A stretch of DNA of 40,773 nt from NCBI GenBank assembly GCA_030835985.1, contig JAURQT010000106.1, forward strand, positions 1-40,773, in the 5' to 3' direction. Each line of letters starts with the position of its first letter. Position 1 is the stretch's first letter. Made by a program: the position numbers and the translations under genes. The stretch is from Alphaproteobacteria bacterium. GTDB taxonomy: Bacteria; Pseudomonadota; Alphaproteobacteria; Puniceispirillales; Puniceispirillaceae. Shown here piece by piece: positions 28,612 to 38,525 of the stretch. Under the pieces are notes generated by a model that did not search any database, was not told the DNA's origin, and was given only the letters and a program-made list of their open reading frames with translations.

Positions 28612-30920
28612 CCTGCCAGCATTTTTGCTATCATCTGTGCTGTAGCGTCGGTTTGGGCAAGCTGCAGAAATGCCCTTCTTTCGCGGTCATACAAGGCCTG
28701 CTCCGAGGTTTCGCCTGGCTCTCCTTCATCGGCAACCATGATGCTGGCAATAGCCATCGCCACCACTTTATTATGGGCAGTGAACATCCCTTTATCCACA
28801 CCGTCTTGCATAAAGGCATCCATTTCGGCCGTAAGGCTATGGCTGGCCAGCCTAACTTCGGGAACCGGCAGAACATGATAATTGCCAGCCATTTGCTCGG
28901 CTTCCTCAATAGCTCTGGTTAGCAATCTGTCACGGCTCATGATAGAGATATCATGACTTTGGCGAAAATATTCCAGCTTTGCCGAAAGCCGGGGCGAGCT
29001 GCCGGTGCGGCCATAGCCAATTTGCATCCAGCTTTTCCAGGCCGCTTCTTGCCAATCCCCGCATTTCGCATACCAGCGCAAATAGGTCTCTTTTACCCCG
29101 CCGCCGCTGGGCACAAGCCCGACCCCTGCCTCAACCAGACCCAGAACAGAATTATTATGAACCACCAGCTTATCGCAATGCATCAGCACCTCAAATCCGC
29201 CCCCTGCGGCCAGGCCAGAGGGCGCGCCAATGACCGGAACCGGGCTATATTTCAAGGCTTTCACCGCCTGTTGAAACCTATCCAGAAAGGCATCCATTTC
29301 GGCAAAATCGCGTGTGTTAATCAATCCCTGAAAATGGTTCAGATCGACCCCGGCTGAAAAATGCTGGGCATCATTATGGATGATAATGCCGCGCCCGTGA
29401 TCAGTGGCAGCGGCATGAACAATCTGCATCGATAAATCATTTAACGCATTGGCCTTGGAATGAAATTCGACCAGCCGCAAATCCCCCTCCAGCCGATAAA
29501 GGCTGGCTGCATCATTTCTGGCCAGCAGATCTGCTGAACGCCGCATCATCGAAAAGCGCATCGCCCCTTTTGGCAAACTAACAGGCTGATAGCCTTTTTG
29601 CGCGATATCTATTTCCAGATTTTTGCCGTTCACGCGGTAATAGGGCTGGCTGCGCTGTTCCAGCTGTGGCGGCAAGGGCAATGCCATCTGTGCGGCCAGG
29701 CCGCGCAAGCGTTCCAGGCCCACCGCATCTATCATCTCAAACGGGCCGCGCTGCCAGTTAAAGCCCAGCTTCATCGCATCATCAATATCTTGCGGCGAGG
29801 CGGTAATATCGGGAACAAGGCTGGCCGCATAGGATAAAATACGCACCAAAACGCGGCGCGCAAATGCCCCTTGCGGACTATTATCTTCAAAGATGGCTTC
29901 TAATGGCTCGGCCTGTGCGGCCTGATATTGGGCTGCACGAATAGCGGCCGGGTGCAGCTGGCCAGATGCCGCTATCCAGCCTTTATCCAGCCCGCCTTTG
30001 GCAACCGCGCGAACCTCGCGCCCCTTTTCCCCGCGCCGATAAAAGCCGCCCTTGCCCTTATTGCCGGTATAGCCATCTGCTATCATTTTCTGCACCATTT
30101 CCGGGGCAAATCCAACGCCATGAAACGCATCGCCCGCTGGCAAAATACTGGCCAGAGAAGCCACCACATCAGCCATCAAATCAATGCCTATCAGATCATA
30201 CAAACCGAAAATACCTGTCTTCGGTATGCCCATTGGCCGGCCGATAAGCGCATCGGCATCTTCTGGTGCAATCCCGGCTTCCAGCGCTTCATGCAAGCCA
30301 ACCTGCAAGGCAAACACCCCCACCCGGTTGCCCAGAAATCCCGGCGTGTCCGAGCAACGCACAACCCCTTTTCCCAGCACCTGATCATTAAACAGCGCCA
30401 GCCTGTCCAGAATATCTGCCCTCGTCTCTGCCCCGCTAACCAGCTCTAGCAAGCGCATATAACGCACCGGATTAAAATAATGGGTAATGGCAAAACGGGC
30501 GCAAAAATCAGAAGGCATATCTGCGGTTAATAGCGAGATAGGAATGGTGGAGGTATTGGAGGTCACCACGCAATCGGGCGATATGGTCTGGTAAAGGCGT
30601 TTATATAAAGCCTGTTTAACCGGCAGCTGTTCTATCACTGCCTCGATGATCAGATCGCACCCCGCCAATTGGTCAAAATCTGCTTCCATATCCCCTGTGG
30701 TAATCTTGTCTGCAATAGAGGGGTGCATAAATTGCGGCGGCTCGGATTTCAGCAATCTTTGAATAGCCTGTTCTGCCGGATTGTGTTCCTGGCCAGCTCT
30801 GGCAGGCAAATCCAGCAGCAATACCGGCAAGCCGGCATTGGCAATCTGGGCGGCGATACCGCTGCCCATCGTACCGGCACCGATCACGGCAATTTTTGAA
30901 AAACTCTGTACAGCAGACAT
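28608..30920 (-). CDS. Bifunctional 3-hydroxyacyl-CoA dehydrogenase / enoyl-CoA hydratase (FadN-like order: HAD N-terminal, crotonase C-terminal)
   Basis: N-terminal KIAVIGAGTMGSGIAAQIANAG; C-terminal FSAGVDLNHFQ ... GAPSGLAAGGGFEVLMHCD. Confidence 0.92.
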   Translation of the reverse strand: MSAVQSFSKIAVIGAGTMGSGIAAQIANAGLPVLLLDLPARAGQEHNPAEQAIQRLLKSEPPQFMHPSIADKITTGDMEADFDQLAGCDLIIEAVIEQLPVKQALYKRLYQTISPDCVVTSNTSTIPISLLTADMPSDFCARFAITHYFNPVRYMRLLELVSGAETRADILDRLALFNDQVLGKGVVRCSDTPGFLGNRVGVFALQVGLHEALEAGIAPEDADALIGRPMGIPKTGIFGLYDLIGIDLMADVVASLASILPAGDAFHGVGFAPEMVQKMIADGYTGNKGKGGFYRRGEKGREVRAVAKGGLDKGWIAASGQLHPAAIRAAQYQAAQAEPLEAIFEDNSPQGAFARRVLVRILSYAASLVPDITASPQDIDDAMKLGFNWQRGPFEMIDAVGLERLRGLAAQMALPLPPQLEQRSQPYYRVNGKNLEIDIAQKGYQPVSLPKGAMRFSMMRRSADLLARNDAASLYRLEGDLRLVEFHSKANALNDLSMQIVHAAATDHGRGIIIHNDAQHFSAGVDLNHFQGLINTRDFAEMDAFLDRFQQAVKALKYSPVPVIGAPSGLAAGGGFEVLMHCDKLVVHNNSVLGLVEAGVGLVPSGGGVKETYLRWYAKCGDWQEAAWKSWMQIGYGRTGSSPRLSAKLEYFRQSHDISIMSRDRLLTRAIEEAEQMAGNYHVLPVPEVRLASHSLTAEMDAFMQDGVDKGMFTAHNKVVAMAIASIMVADEGEPGETSEQALYDRERRAFLQLAQTDATAQMIAKMLAG

Positions 30921-30977
30921 CTGACACCCTCGCTATAAATCTAAGTAAAAATGGATAATCGCCCTGTTAGAGATGGT

Positions 30978-31778
30978 CTATTCCGGCGCGCCCAAAAAGG
31001 GTAATAGCGCGGCATTTACCTCATCCGGGCTTTCAGATGGCAACATATGGCCAGCCCCGGCTATTTCTACCAGCTGGCTGTTTTTTATGGCCGCTGCCAG
31101 CTCTCGCCCTTTTTTCACAGGTGTCATTTTATCTGCTGCTGCCAGAATAATCAGCACTGGCAAATCAAGCCGAGAGGCGGCCTCTGCCCCTTTATCATAG
31201 TGATTACAGGCTTGCAGGTCGGTATAGAGGCTGGTGGTATCATTGCCTGCCATCAAGGCACGGCCAAAGCCCAGATGCGAGAAACCGGGCTGGGTATTAT
31301 CATAAAAATGGCCGGCCTCGCCATGTCCCCAGCCGGTCATCATCTTTATCGCGGCTGGCTGTTTATCCTGTGCCGCCGATACCAGATAATCATTGACCGG
31401 TATCGCCAGGGCACTGGCAATAATGACCAGCTTTTCTGTACGTTCAGGATAGCGAGCGGCCAGCTCCAACGCCACTAGCCCGCCTTGTGAATGGCCTATT
31501 ATCACCGCTTTTTCAATGTTTTGTGCATCCATCAGCGCAATAACCCAATCAGCCATTTCCTGGATACTGGCAAGGGGCGCCCCTTCCGAGAGGCCGTGTC
31601 CAGGAAAATCGGGGGCAAGAATATTAAAGCCCTGATAGGCAAAATAGCGCGATTGCAACACCCAGCTTAGATGGGATTGCCCGCTGCCATGCAGAAAGAA
31701 AAGGAACGGGGCATCGGGGCGATGGCCGCGCCCGCCTGTAGAAAAATAGCTTTTCCGGTTTTGGCATTGTGCAAACAT
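30978..31778 (-). CDS. Alpha/beta hydrolase
   Basis: FFLHGSGQSHLSW, nucleophile elbow GHSQGG, AGHMLPSESPDEV. Confidence 0.88.
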   Translation of the reverse strand: MFAQCQNRKSYFSTGGRGHRPDAPFLFFLHGSGQSHLSWVLQSRYFAYQGFNILAPDFPGHGLSEGAPLASIQEMADWVIALMDAQNIEKAVIIGHSQGGLVALELAARYPERTEKLVIIASALAIPVNDYLVSAAQDKQPAAIKMMTGWGHGEAGHFYDNTQPGFSHLGFGRALMAGNDTTSLYTDLQACNHYDKGAEAASRLDLPVLIILAAADKMTPVKKGRELAAAIKNSQLVEIAGAGHMLPSESPDEVNAALLPFLGAPE

Positions 31779-31790
31779 AAAAAAACCTCC

Positions 31791-33089
31791 CTAGCCTCTG
31801 GTCTTTTTGCGTGCAGCCCGAAAGCCCAATTCAAAATCGGCCTTGATATCTTCAATATCTTCCAGCCCGACCGAGAGCCGGATCATATCATCGCTTAATC
31901 CGCCCTGTTTCATTGCCTCGGCATCGATATGGGAATGGGTGGTGCTAGCCGGGTGAATAACCAGCGTCTTTGCATCGCCCACATTGGCCAGATGCGAGGC
32001 CAGTTGAACAGATTCAATAAAGGCACGGCCAGCATCGCGCCCGCCCTTAACGCCAAAACTGATAATAGAGCCTGCCCCGCGCGGCATCAAACGGCTGGCA
32101 ATCTCATGGCCGGGATGGTCAGGCAGATTGGGATGACGCACCCATGCCACATCCTCATGACCCGATAAAAATTCCAGCAAGGCAAAAGTATTATCCATAT
32201 GACGCTGCATACGCAACGGCAGGGTTTCCAGCCCTTGCAATAAATGAAAGGCATTTGTCGGCGACAGGCAGGGGCCAAAATTATACATCGCTTCGGCACG
32301 GAATTTTGCGGTAAAGGCAACCGGGCCATATTCCTGGTAAAAATTAATACCATCCATAGAGTAATGCGGCTGGGAAATAGTGGGGAATTTATCATTTTGT
32401 CCCCAGTCAAAATTGCCGCCATCCACAACCGCCCCGCCAATGGCTATGCCATGTCCGCCCATCCATTTGGTCAGGGAATGAATAATGATATCCACGCCCG
32501 TGGTTACAGGCTTTAACAGCCAGGGGGTATTAAAGGTCGCATCTATCATCAGGGGTATGCCGGCTTTATGGGCGATATCACTTACCGCTTCAACATCCAT
32601 AATATCCAGACCCGGATTGCCGATAACCTCGCCAAAAATCAGTTTGGTGTTTGGCTGTATCGCCTCTTTAAAGGCCTGCGGGTCAGTGGCATTCACAAAG
32701 CTGGTCTCAATCCCGAAACGCGGCAGGGTATATTTCAGCAAATTGACATTCGCACCATATAGCTGGGCAGAGGCCACAATATGATCGCCTGCCGAACATA
32801 AGGTCAGGACAGCCGATGACAATGCCGCCATTCCAGAAGCCGTTGCGGTACAGGCAGCCGCCCCTTCCAGAGCGGCCACACGCTGTTCCAGCACGGCAAC
32901 CGTAGGGTTAGAGATGCGCGAATATAAATGCCCCCCCACTTCCATATTATATAAAGCGGCGGCATGGCGCGTATCTTTAAACACATAAGAGGTGGTCTGG
33001 TGGATAGGAACAGCGCGCGAGCCATATCGCTCATCGGGTACGTGCCCTGCATGAAGGCTCAGCGTATCGAATTTATAATCATCGCTCAT
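31791..33089 (-). CDS. metY: O-acetylhomoserine aminocarboxypropyltransferase / sulfhydrylase-like PLP enzyme
   Basis: FDTLSLHAGHVPDERYGSRAVPIHQTTSYVFKDT, PLP lysine region DIIIHSLTKWMGGHG. ATG at 33089 (MSDDYKFD) preferred over 33158. Confidence 0.9.
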   Translation of the reverse strand: MSDDYKFDTLSLHAGHVPDERYGSRAVPIHQTTSYVFKDTRHAAALYNMEVGGHLYSRISNPTVAVLEQRVAALEGAAACTATASGMAALSSAVLTLCSAGDHIVASAQLYGANVNLLKYTLPRFGIETSFVNATDPQAFKEAIQPNTKLIFGEVIGNPGLDIMDVEAVSDIAHKAGIPLMIDATFNTPWLLKPVTTGVDIIIHSLTKWMGGHGIAIGGAVVDGGNFDWGQNDKFPTISQPHYSMDGINFYQEYGPVAFTAKFRAEAMYNFGPCLSPTNAFHLLQGLETLPLRMQRHMDNTFALLEFLSGHEDVAWVRHPNLPDHPGHEIASRLMPRGAGSIISFGVKGGRDAGRAFIESVQLASHLANVGDAKTLVIHPASTTHSHIDAEAMKQGGLSDDMIRLSVGLEDIEDIKADFELGFRAARKKTRG

Positions 33090-33147
33090 CCGATTTGTCC
33101 CTTTTTTAATTATTCGCCAAAACCCGCCCAATCTGGCAAGAAATAGC

Positions 33148-34911
33148 CTATCTGGCAAGCCATTCAGGGCGCATGGCCAATATATCTGACCCTGACCCGG
33201 TTATTTTAGCCGCCAGGGCTTCGATTTGCGGCAAGCAGCTTGTCATATAAATCTGGCAAGTCGTCTGTTTAGCCGCCAGAAAATCCGGCGAAAAGGCCTG
33301 TGTTGCTGCATCACTGGCGATATGGCCGGATTTGGCCATCTGCCAGCCGCCACATAAATAGCCCAGCAACATCAACCAATCCACCCCGCTTACCGCCGCA
33401 TCGCGCGGACTGTTTGCCCGGCCGCATAAAACATCCAGTGTCTTTCTGGCCAAAGACAGGCTGGATTGCATCGGTGCAGACAGGCTGTCTGGCAGAACGG
33501 ACATATCGGCTTCAATCTCGTCCAGTAATCTTTTCACCCCCGCCCCATTATCGCGCAAGGTCTTGCGGAACAGCAGGTCATTTGCCTGAATAGCGGTCGT
33601 CCCTTCATAAATCGGCAAGATACGGGAATCGCGGAAATGCTGGGCAGCACCTGTCTCCTCGATAAAGCCCATACCGCCATGTACCTGAACCGCATCCGAG
33701 GTAAGCGCAACAGAGCGTTCGGTAAGCCAGCCCTTTATAATCGGGATCAAAAGAGAGGCACGCTGATCTTCAGATGATTTTTTATCCTCTCTTGCGTGAT
33801 GGGATTTATCCATCGCTGCCCCGCCCACAAGAATGAGGGCGCGCATCGCTTCAATTTCTGCCCGCATCACCGAGAGCAGGCGCAACACATCGGGATGGTC
33901 GATAATAGGCCTACCATCGCTGCGCCCCAGAGGCGTGCCCTGTATCCGGCTCATGGCATAATCAACAGCTTGCTGATAGGCGCGTTCGGCAATCGCCAAC
34001 CCCTGAAGCCCTACGGAAAAACGGGCATGGTTCATCATCCCGAACATGATCTCCAGCCCTTTATTTTCCTCGCCGACCAGATAGCCTATAGCCCCGCCTT
34101 TTTCGCCATATTGCAACACCGCTGTTGGCGAGGCTTTAATGCCCAGCTTTTTTTCAATCGACAGGCATTTTACATCGTTCCGTGCGCCCAGGCTGCCATC
34201 CGGATAAACCAGAAATTTTGGCACAATAAAAACAGAAATCCCCTTTACCCCTTCGGGTGCATCCGGCGTGCGTGCCAGAACCAGATGGATAATATTTTCG
34301 GCCATATCATGTTCGCCATAGGTAATATAGATTTTCTGGCCAGTAATCAGATAATGATCGCCATTGGGTATCGCCCGGCTCTTAATCGCTGCCAGATCGG
34401 TTCCGGCTTGCGGCTCGGTCAAATTCATTGTCCCTGTCCAGCGCCCCTCTATCATAGGCGGCAAAAACAGCGCTTTCTGGGCATCATTGGCAGATTTCTG
34501 TAGCGCGTAAATCTGGCCTTGGGTCAATAGATGGCACAGCGCAAAGCTGAGGCTGGCAGATTGCCACATTTCATTTACCGCCGCGCTGATCGCCATTGGC
34601 ATATGCTGGCCGCCATAGGCTTCTTCTGCTTCCATCGCTGTCCAGCCGCCTTCGGCCATCGCCCTATAGGCATCGGCAAACCCTTTGGGGGTAGTCACAT
34701 GGCCATCATCGCCATGCACACATCCCTGATAATCCGCGTCATGATTTAACGGGGCAATCACATCGGCTGCCAGCTTTCCTGCTTCTTCGAGAACCGCATC
34801 TGCAAGCTCTGTATTTATTTCGGCAAAAGGCGCAAGAGAGGATAACTGATCCAGCCCGGCCAGATAGCGCAAGCCAAATTTCATATCCTCAATAGGCGGC
34901 GTATAATTCAT
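33148..34911 (-). CDS. Acyl-CoA dehydrogenase (about 590-aa class with extra C-terminal domain; DmdC-family-like)
   Basis: YTPPIEDMKFGLRYL N-terminus, GTMNLTEPQAGTDLAAIKSRA, YITYGEHDMAENIIHLVLAR, QVHGGMGFIEETGAAQHFRDSRILPIYEGTTAIQANDL. Confidence 0.92.
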   Translation of the reverse strand: MNYTPPIEDMKFGLRYLAGLDQLSSLAPFAEINTELADAVLEEAGKLAADVIAPLNHDADYQGCVHGDDGHVTTPKGFADAYRAMAEGGWTAMEAEEAYGGQHMPMAISAAVNEMWQSASLSFALCHLLTQGQIYALQKSANDAQKALFLPPMIEGRWTGTMNLTEPQAGTDLAAIKSRAIPNGDHYLITGQKIYITYGEHDMAENIIHLVLARTPDAPEGVKGISVFIVPKFLVYPDGSLGARNDVKCLSIEKKLGIKASPTAVLQYGEKGGAIGYLVGEENKGLEIMFGMMNHARFSVGLQGLAIAERAYQQAVDYAMSRIQGTPLGRSDGRPIIDHPDVLRLLSVMRAEIEAMRALILVGGAAMDKSHHAREDKKSSEDQRASLLIPIIKGWLTERSVALTSDAVQVHGGMGFIEETGAAQHFRDSRILPIYEGTTAIQANDLLFRKTLRDNGAGVKRLLDEIEADMSVLPDSLSAPMQSSLSLARKTLDVLCGRANSPRDAAVSGVDWLMLLGYLCGGWQMAKSGHIASDAATQAFSPDFLAAKQTTCQIYMTSCLPQIEALAAKITGSGSDILAMRPEWLAR

Positions 34912-34979
34912 AATGCGAGACCTTTCATCCTGTCGCTATGGCTTTTTTTGCCTATTCCCCATAAGGGCGTTGCGAAAAT

Positions 34980-37900
34980 TTAACGGCTCAAAAAACGGGC
35001 TTTCAGCTTTTCCAACTCGGCTTCGGCTTCGATCATAGAGGCATGGCGAACCGGGCCAAAGCCGCGTATTTTTTCTGGCAAGCTGGCCATTTCCAGCGCT
35101 ACCGCATAATTTTCCCTGTCCAGCTTTGCCGCTATTTCTGACAAAAGGGCGCGATAATCCGCCAGCGCCTTTCGCTCTCTTTTGCGCTCTTCTGTAAGGC
35201 CGAAAATATCCAGTGCCGTGCCGCGCAGGCCGCGAAGATGGCTCAGCAATTTGAAAGCTGGCCACACCCAGCTGCCAAAAGCAGATTTGCGTGGCCGTCC
35301 GGTTGCCGGGTCGGTTGCGGCAAATAAGGGCGGGGATAAATGCACGGACAGCTCTGTTTTTCCTTCAAACATTTGCGCTATTTGCTGGCTAAACTGGCCA
35401 TTGCTGTACAGGCGGGCAACTTCATATTCATCTTTTATTGCCATCATTTTATATAGATATCTGGCAGCGGCTCTGGATAATCGCTGCTCGGGATCAAAAT
35501 CGGCTGCCAGGATAGGGGCCAGCCCGTCTTCATAGGCCGCGCTATAGCTGGCATTCTGATAATCAGTAAGCCGTTTTTTGCGATCGGCTATCACCCCTTC
35601 CAGCGTGTCGATTTTCTGGCCAGATGATGCATATCCTGCCTGTTTTGCCTGATAGGCGGCATTTACCATATCCGGGTCTGCCACCCATTGCCGGCCCCAT
35701 AAAAAGGCCTGTTTTGACTGTTCGACCGCCACATTATTTAGCGTGATCGCCTGTTCGATTGCCGCCGCCGATAGCGGGATAAGACCACGCTGGAACGCTG
35801 CCCCAAGCAGGAATAAATTCGCCGCTATCGCATCGCCTAACAGGGCACGTGCCATTTCGGTTGCATTCACCATTACAGAGCGATCTTCATCCACAATCGC
35901 GCTCAAACGCCGGGCAATATCGCCGGCGGGGAATTTCAAATCACTATTACGGGTAAAATCGCCTGTTGGCATCTCATAGCTATTGGCGACCACATACCCG
36001 TCCCGGCGCATCAATTTCAATAGCCCCGTTTCTGCACTGACCAGGCTATCACAGCCCAGCAGCAGATCGGCACTGCCTGCCCCGATACGGATGGCAGAAA
36101 TATCTTCTGGATTGGCGGCCAGGCGAATATGGCTGGTTACCGCCCCGCCTTTTTGTGCCAGGCCAGCCATATCGATAATCCCGCACCCCTTGCCTTCCAG
36201 ATGGGCAGCCATACCCAGCAGTGCGCCAATGGTTACCACCCCTGTCCCGCCGACCCCTGTCAGAACAATGCTCATCGGCTGGGCAAGCGAAAAGACAGCT
36301 GGCGGAACAGGCAAGTCTGTTTCCAGCTTTTGGGCCTCTGGCTTGCGTAGCTGGCCGCCCTTGACGCTGACAAAGCTGGGGCAGAACCCCTTGATACAGG
36401 AAAAATCCTTATTACAGGCAGATTGATCAATCTGGCGTTTGCGTCCCAATTCTGTTTCCAGAGGCAGAATAGCCACACAATTGGATTGCACCCCGCAATC
36501 ACCGCATCCTTCACACACCTCCGGGTTGATAAAGATACGCTCGTTCGGGTCAACCATTTTACCGCGCTTGCGCCGACGCCTTTTTTCAGTAGCACAGGTC
36601 TGATCATAAATCAGGCCGCTAACCCCTTTTACCTCTGCCAGCTCTTTTTGCACGATTTGCAGCGCGCTTCGGTGATAAAAACGCATCCCCTCCGGATAGG
36701 CAGATTTATCATGGCGAGAGAGGTCATCGGTTACCAGTATCAGCGGGGCAACCCCGCTTGCACGCAACAGCCCGGCAATTTCAACAGGGGTTATACCCCC
36801 TTCATGGGCTTGCCCGCCTGTCATGGCCACCGCATCATTATATAACACCTTATAGGTCATATTGACCCCGGCTGCGACAGCGGCACGTATCGCCATCAAA
36901 CCGGAATGATTAAACGTGCCATCGCCAATATTCTGGAATATATGCTTGCGGTGCGAGAAACAGGCCTCACCGATCCAGTTTGCCCCCTCGCCGCCCATAT
37001 GGGTAAAGCCCTCGACATCGCGATCCATAAATTGAGCCATATAGTGACATCCGATACCGGCATAGCCGCGCATCCCTTCAGGCAGGACAGTCGAGCTGTT
37101 ATGCGGGCAACCGGCACAAAAATAGGGGGTGCGGGCAATCGATAGTGCGGTAAATTCCCTGGCCAGAATATCCTGGAGCGTTTGATGCTTTTGCACCAGG
37201 TCAGCGTCGCGCACGTGCACTGGCAGCAATTTATCGATAATCGCCATCGCCACCTCGGTAGAGGTGAGCGATCCCTCTTCGGTTAGCAAACGATTACCGT
37301 CCAAATCACGTTTTCCAAAAACAGCCGGCGGATTTTTTGTGCCATACAGGATTTCCTTGACCTGACCTTCCACCAGACCGCGTTTTTCCTCGACCACCAA
37401 AATGCTTTCCAGCCCCTTTGCAAAGGCTCTCAGCCCCTCTGGCTCTACCGGCCAGGACATACCGATTTTATAGACGCTCAGACCCAGCTTTTCTGCCTTT
37501 GCCGGGCTGATACCCAAATCGGCCAGCGCCTCGACCACATCCATATAGGATTTGCCAGTGCTGATAATCCCGAAGCGCGGCGCATCCCCGCCACCATATG
37601 TAACCCTGTCCAGCTTATTGGCTCTGGCATAGGCTTGTGCTGCGCGCATCTTATGGGCGTGCAATCTGGCTTCCTGATCAAATCTTGTATCATTACGCCG
37701 GATATTTAATCCGCCTTCTGGCATATCAAAATCATTTGGCAGATGGGCATGAAATTTTTCCGGGGTCAGGCTGACAGAGGCCGAGGATTCAATATTATCC
37801 TTTACACATTTTATCCCGCACCAGACGCTGGCATAGCGCGATAGCGCCCAGCCATGCAGGCCAAAATCCACCATCTCTTCCAGATTGGCAGGGTTAAGCA

Positions 37901-38447
37901 CCGGGATCATTACATCCATCATCGCATATTCAGACTGGTGACAGACCGTAGAGCTTTCACCGACATGGTCATCGCCCATCAGCGCCAGCACACCGCCTGT
38001 CGCAGAAGTCCCCGCCAGATTTGCGTGACGAAATACATCGCCTGTTCTATCAACACCCGGCCCCTTGCCATACCAGATGCCAAACACGCCATCATATTTG
38101 CCCTCGCCAAATAATTCTGCCTGTTGTGATCCCCAGATAGCCGTCGCGGCCAAATCTTCGTTCAAGGCGGGGGTGAAGGTAATATTTGCCCCTTTCAGCG
38201 CAGATTCTGCCTGCAAAAATTGCAGGTCAATACTGCCAAGAGGCGAGCCGCGATAGCCGGTCACATAGCCTGCGGTATTTAGCCCTGCACGCCTGTCAAT
38301 CTCTGCTTGCAAGAGACATAGCCGCACCAGAGCTTGCGTGCCGGTAACAAACACATCCGGCGTGTCCAGATCATATTTATCGCTTAAGCTAACAGGTCGC
38401 AGAGCAGCTTCCTGCACCAAATTCATTTTTTTTGTATCACCATCCAT
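34980..38447 (-). CDS. Indolepyruvate ferredoxin oxidoreductase, fused alpha/beta/gamma-type single polypeptide
   Basis: TGYRGSPLGSIDLQ, PYFCAGCPHNSSTVLPEG, CEGCGDCGVQSNC iron-sulfur motif, GVGGTGVVTIGALLGMAAHLEGKG. Start uncertain: 38498, 38447 or 38426. Confidence 0.93.
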   Translation of the reverse strand: MDGDTKKMNLVQEAALRPVSLSDKYDLDTPDVFVTGTQALVRLCLLQAEIDRRAGLNTAGYVTGYRGSPLGSIDLQFLQAESALKGANITFTPALNEDLAATAIWGSQQAELFGEGKYDGVFGIWYGKGPGVDRTGDVFRHANLAGTSATGGVLALMGDDHVGESSTVCHQSEYAMMDVMIPVLNPANLEEMVDFGLHGWALSRYASVWCGIKCVKDNIESSASVSLTPEKFHAHLPNDFDMPEGGLNIRRNDTRFDQEARLHAHKMRAAQAYARANKLDRVTYGGGDAPRFGIISTGKSYMDVVEALADLGISPAKAEKLGLSVYKIGMSWPVEPEGLRAFAKGLESILVVEEKRGLVEGQVKEILYGTKNPPAVFGKRDLDGNRLLTEEGSLTSTEVAMAIIDKLLPVHVRDADLVQKHQTLQDILAREFTALSIARTPYFCAGCPHNSSTVLPEGMRGYAGIGCHYMAQFMDRDVEGFTHMGGEGANWIGEACFSHRKHIFQNIGDGTFNHSGLMAIRAAVAAGVNMTYKVLYNDAVAMTGGQAHEGGITPVEIAGLLRASGVAPLILVTDDLSRHDKSAYPEGMRFYHRSALQIVQKELAEVKGVSGLIYDQTCATEKRRRRKRGKMVDPNERIFINPEVCEGCGDCGVQSNCVAILPLETELGRKRQIDQSACNKDFSCIKGFCPSFVSVKGGQLRKPEAQKLETDLPVPPAVFSLAQPMSIVLTGVGGTGVVTIGALLGMAAHLEGKGCGIIDMAGLAQKGGAVTSHIRLAANPEDISAIRIGAGSADLLLGCDSLVSAETGLLKLMRRDGYVVANSYEMPTGDFTRNSDLKFPAGDIARRLSAIVDEDRSVMVNATEMARALLGDAIAANLFLLGAAFQRGLIPLSAAAIEQAITLNNVAVEQSKQAFLWGRQWVADPDMVNAAYQAKQAGYASSGQKIDTLEGVIADRKKRLTDYQNASYSAAYEDGLAPILAADFDPEQRLSRAAARYLYKMMAIKDEYEVARLYSNGQFSQQIAQMFEGKTELSVHLSPPLFAATDPATGRPRKSAFGSWVWPAFKLLSHLRGLRGTALDIFGLTEERKRERKALADYRALLSEIAAKLDRENYAVALEMASLPEKIRGFGPVRHASMIEAEAELEKLKARFLSR

Positions 38448-38525
38448 GAAAAATACTCTAGCCTGAACAAAAGAAATCGCCAATATCAAAGATAACACCT
38501 TTTTAAAAGAAACAAGGCTTTTAAA

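Noticed and set aside
31840-31865. 9-bp repeat ATATCTTCA/ATATCTTCC in metY
   Set aside because: Encodes EDIEDI near the C-terminus; too short and plausibly ordinary coding sequence
33090-33147. Possible SAM-type riboswitch upstream of metY
   Set aside because: Only 58 nt available and I see no GCTAAA-type conserved core; covariance-model search would be needed
33796-34503. 235-aa plus-strand ORF opposite the acyl-CoA dehydrogenase
   Set aside because: Lies wholly antisense inside a clear conserved gene, with no recognisable domain; a shadow ORF caused by codon bias
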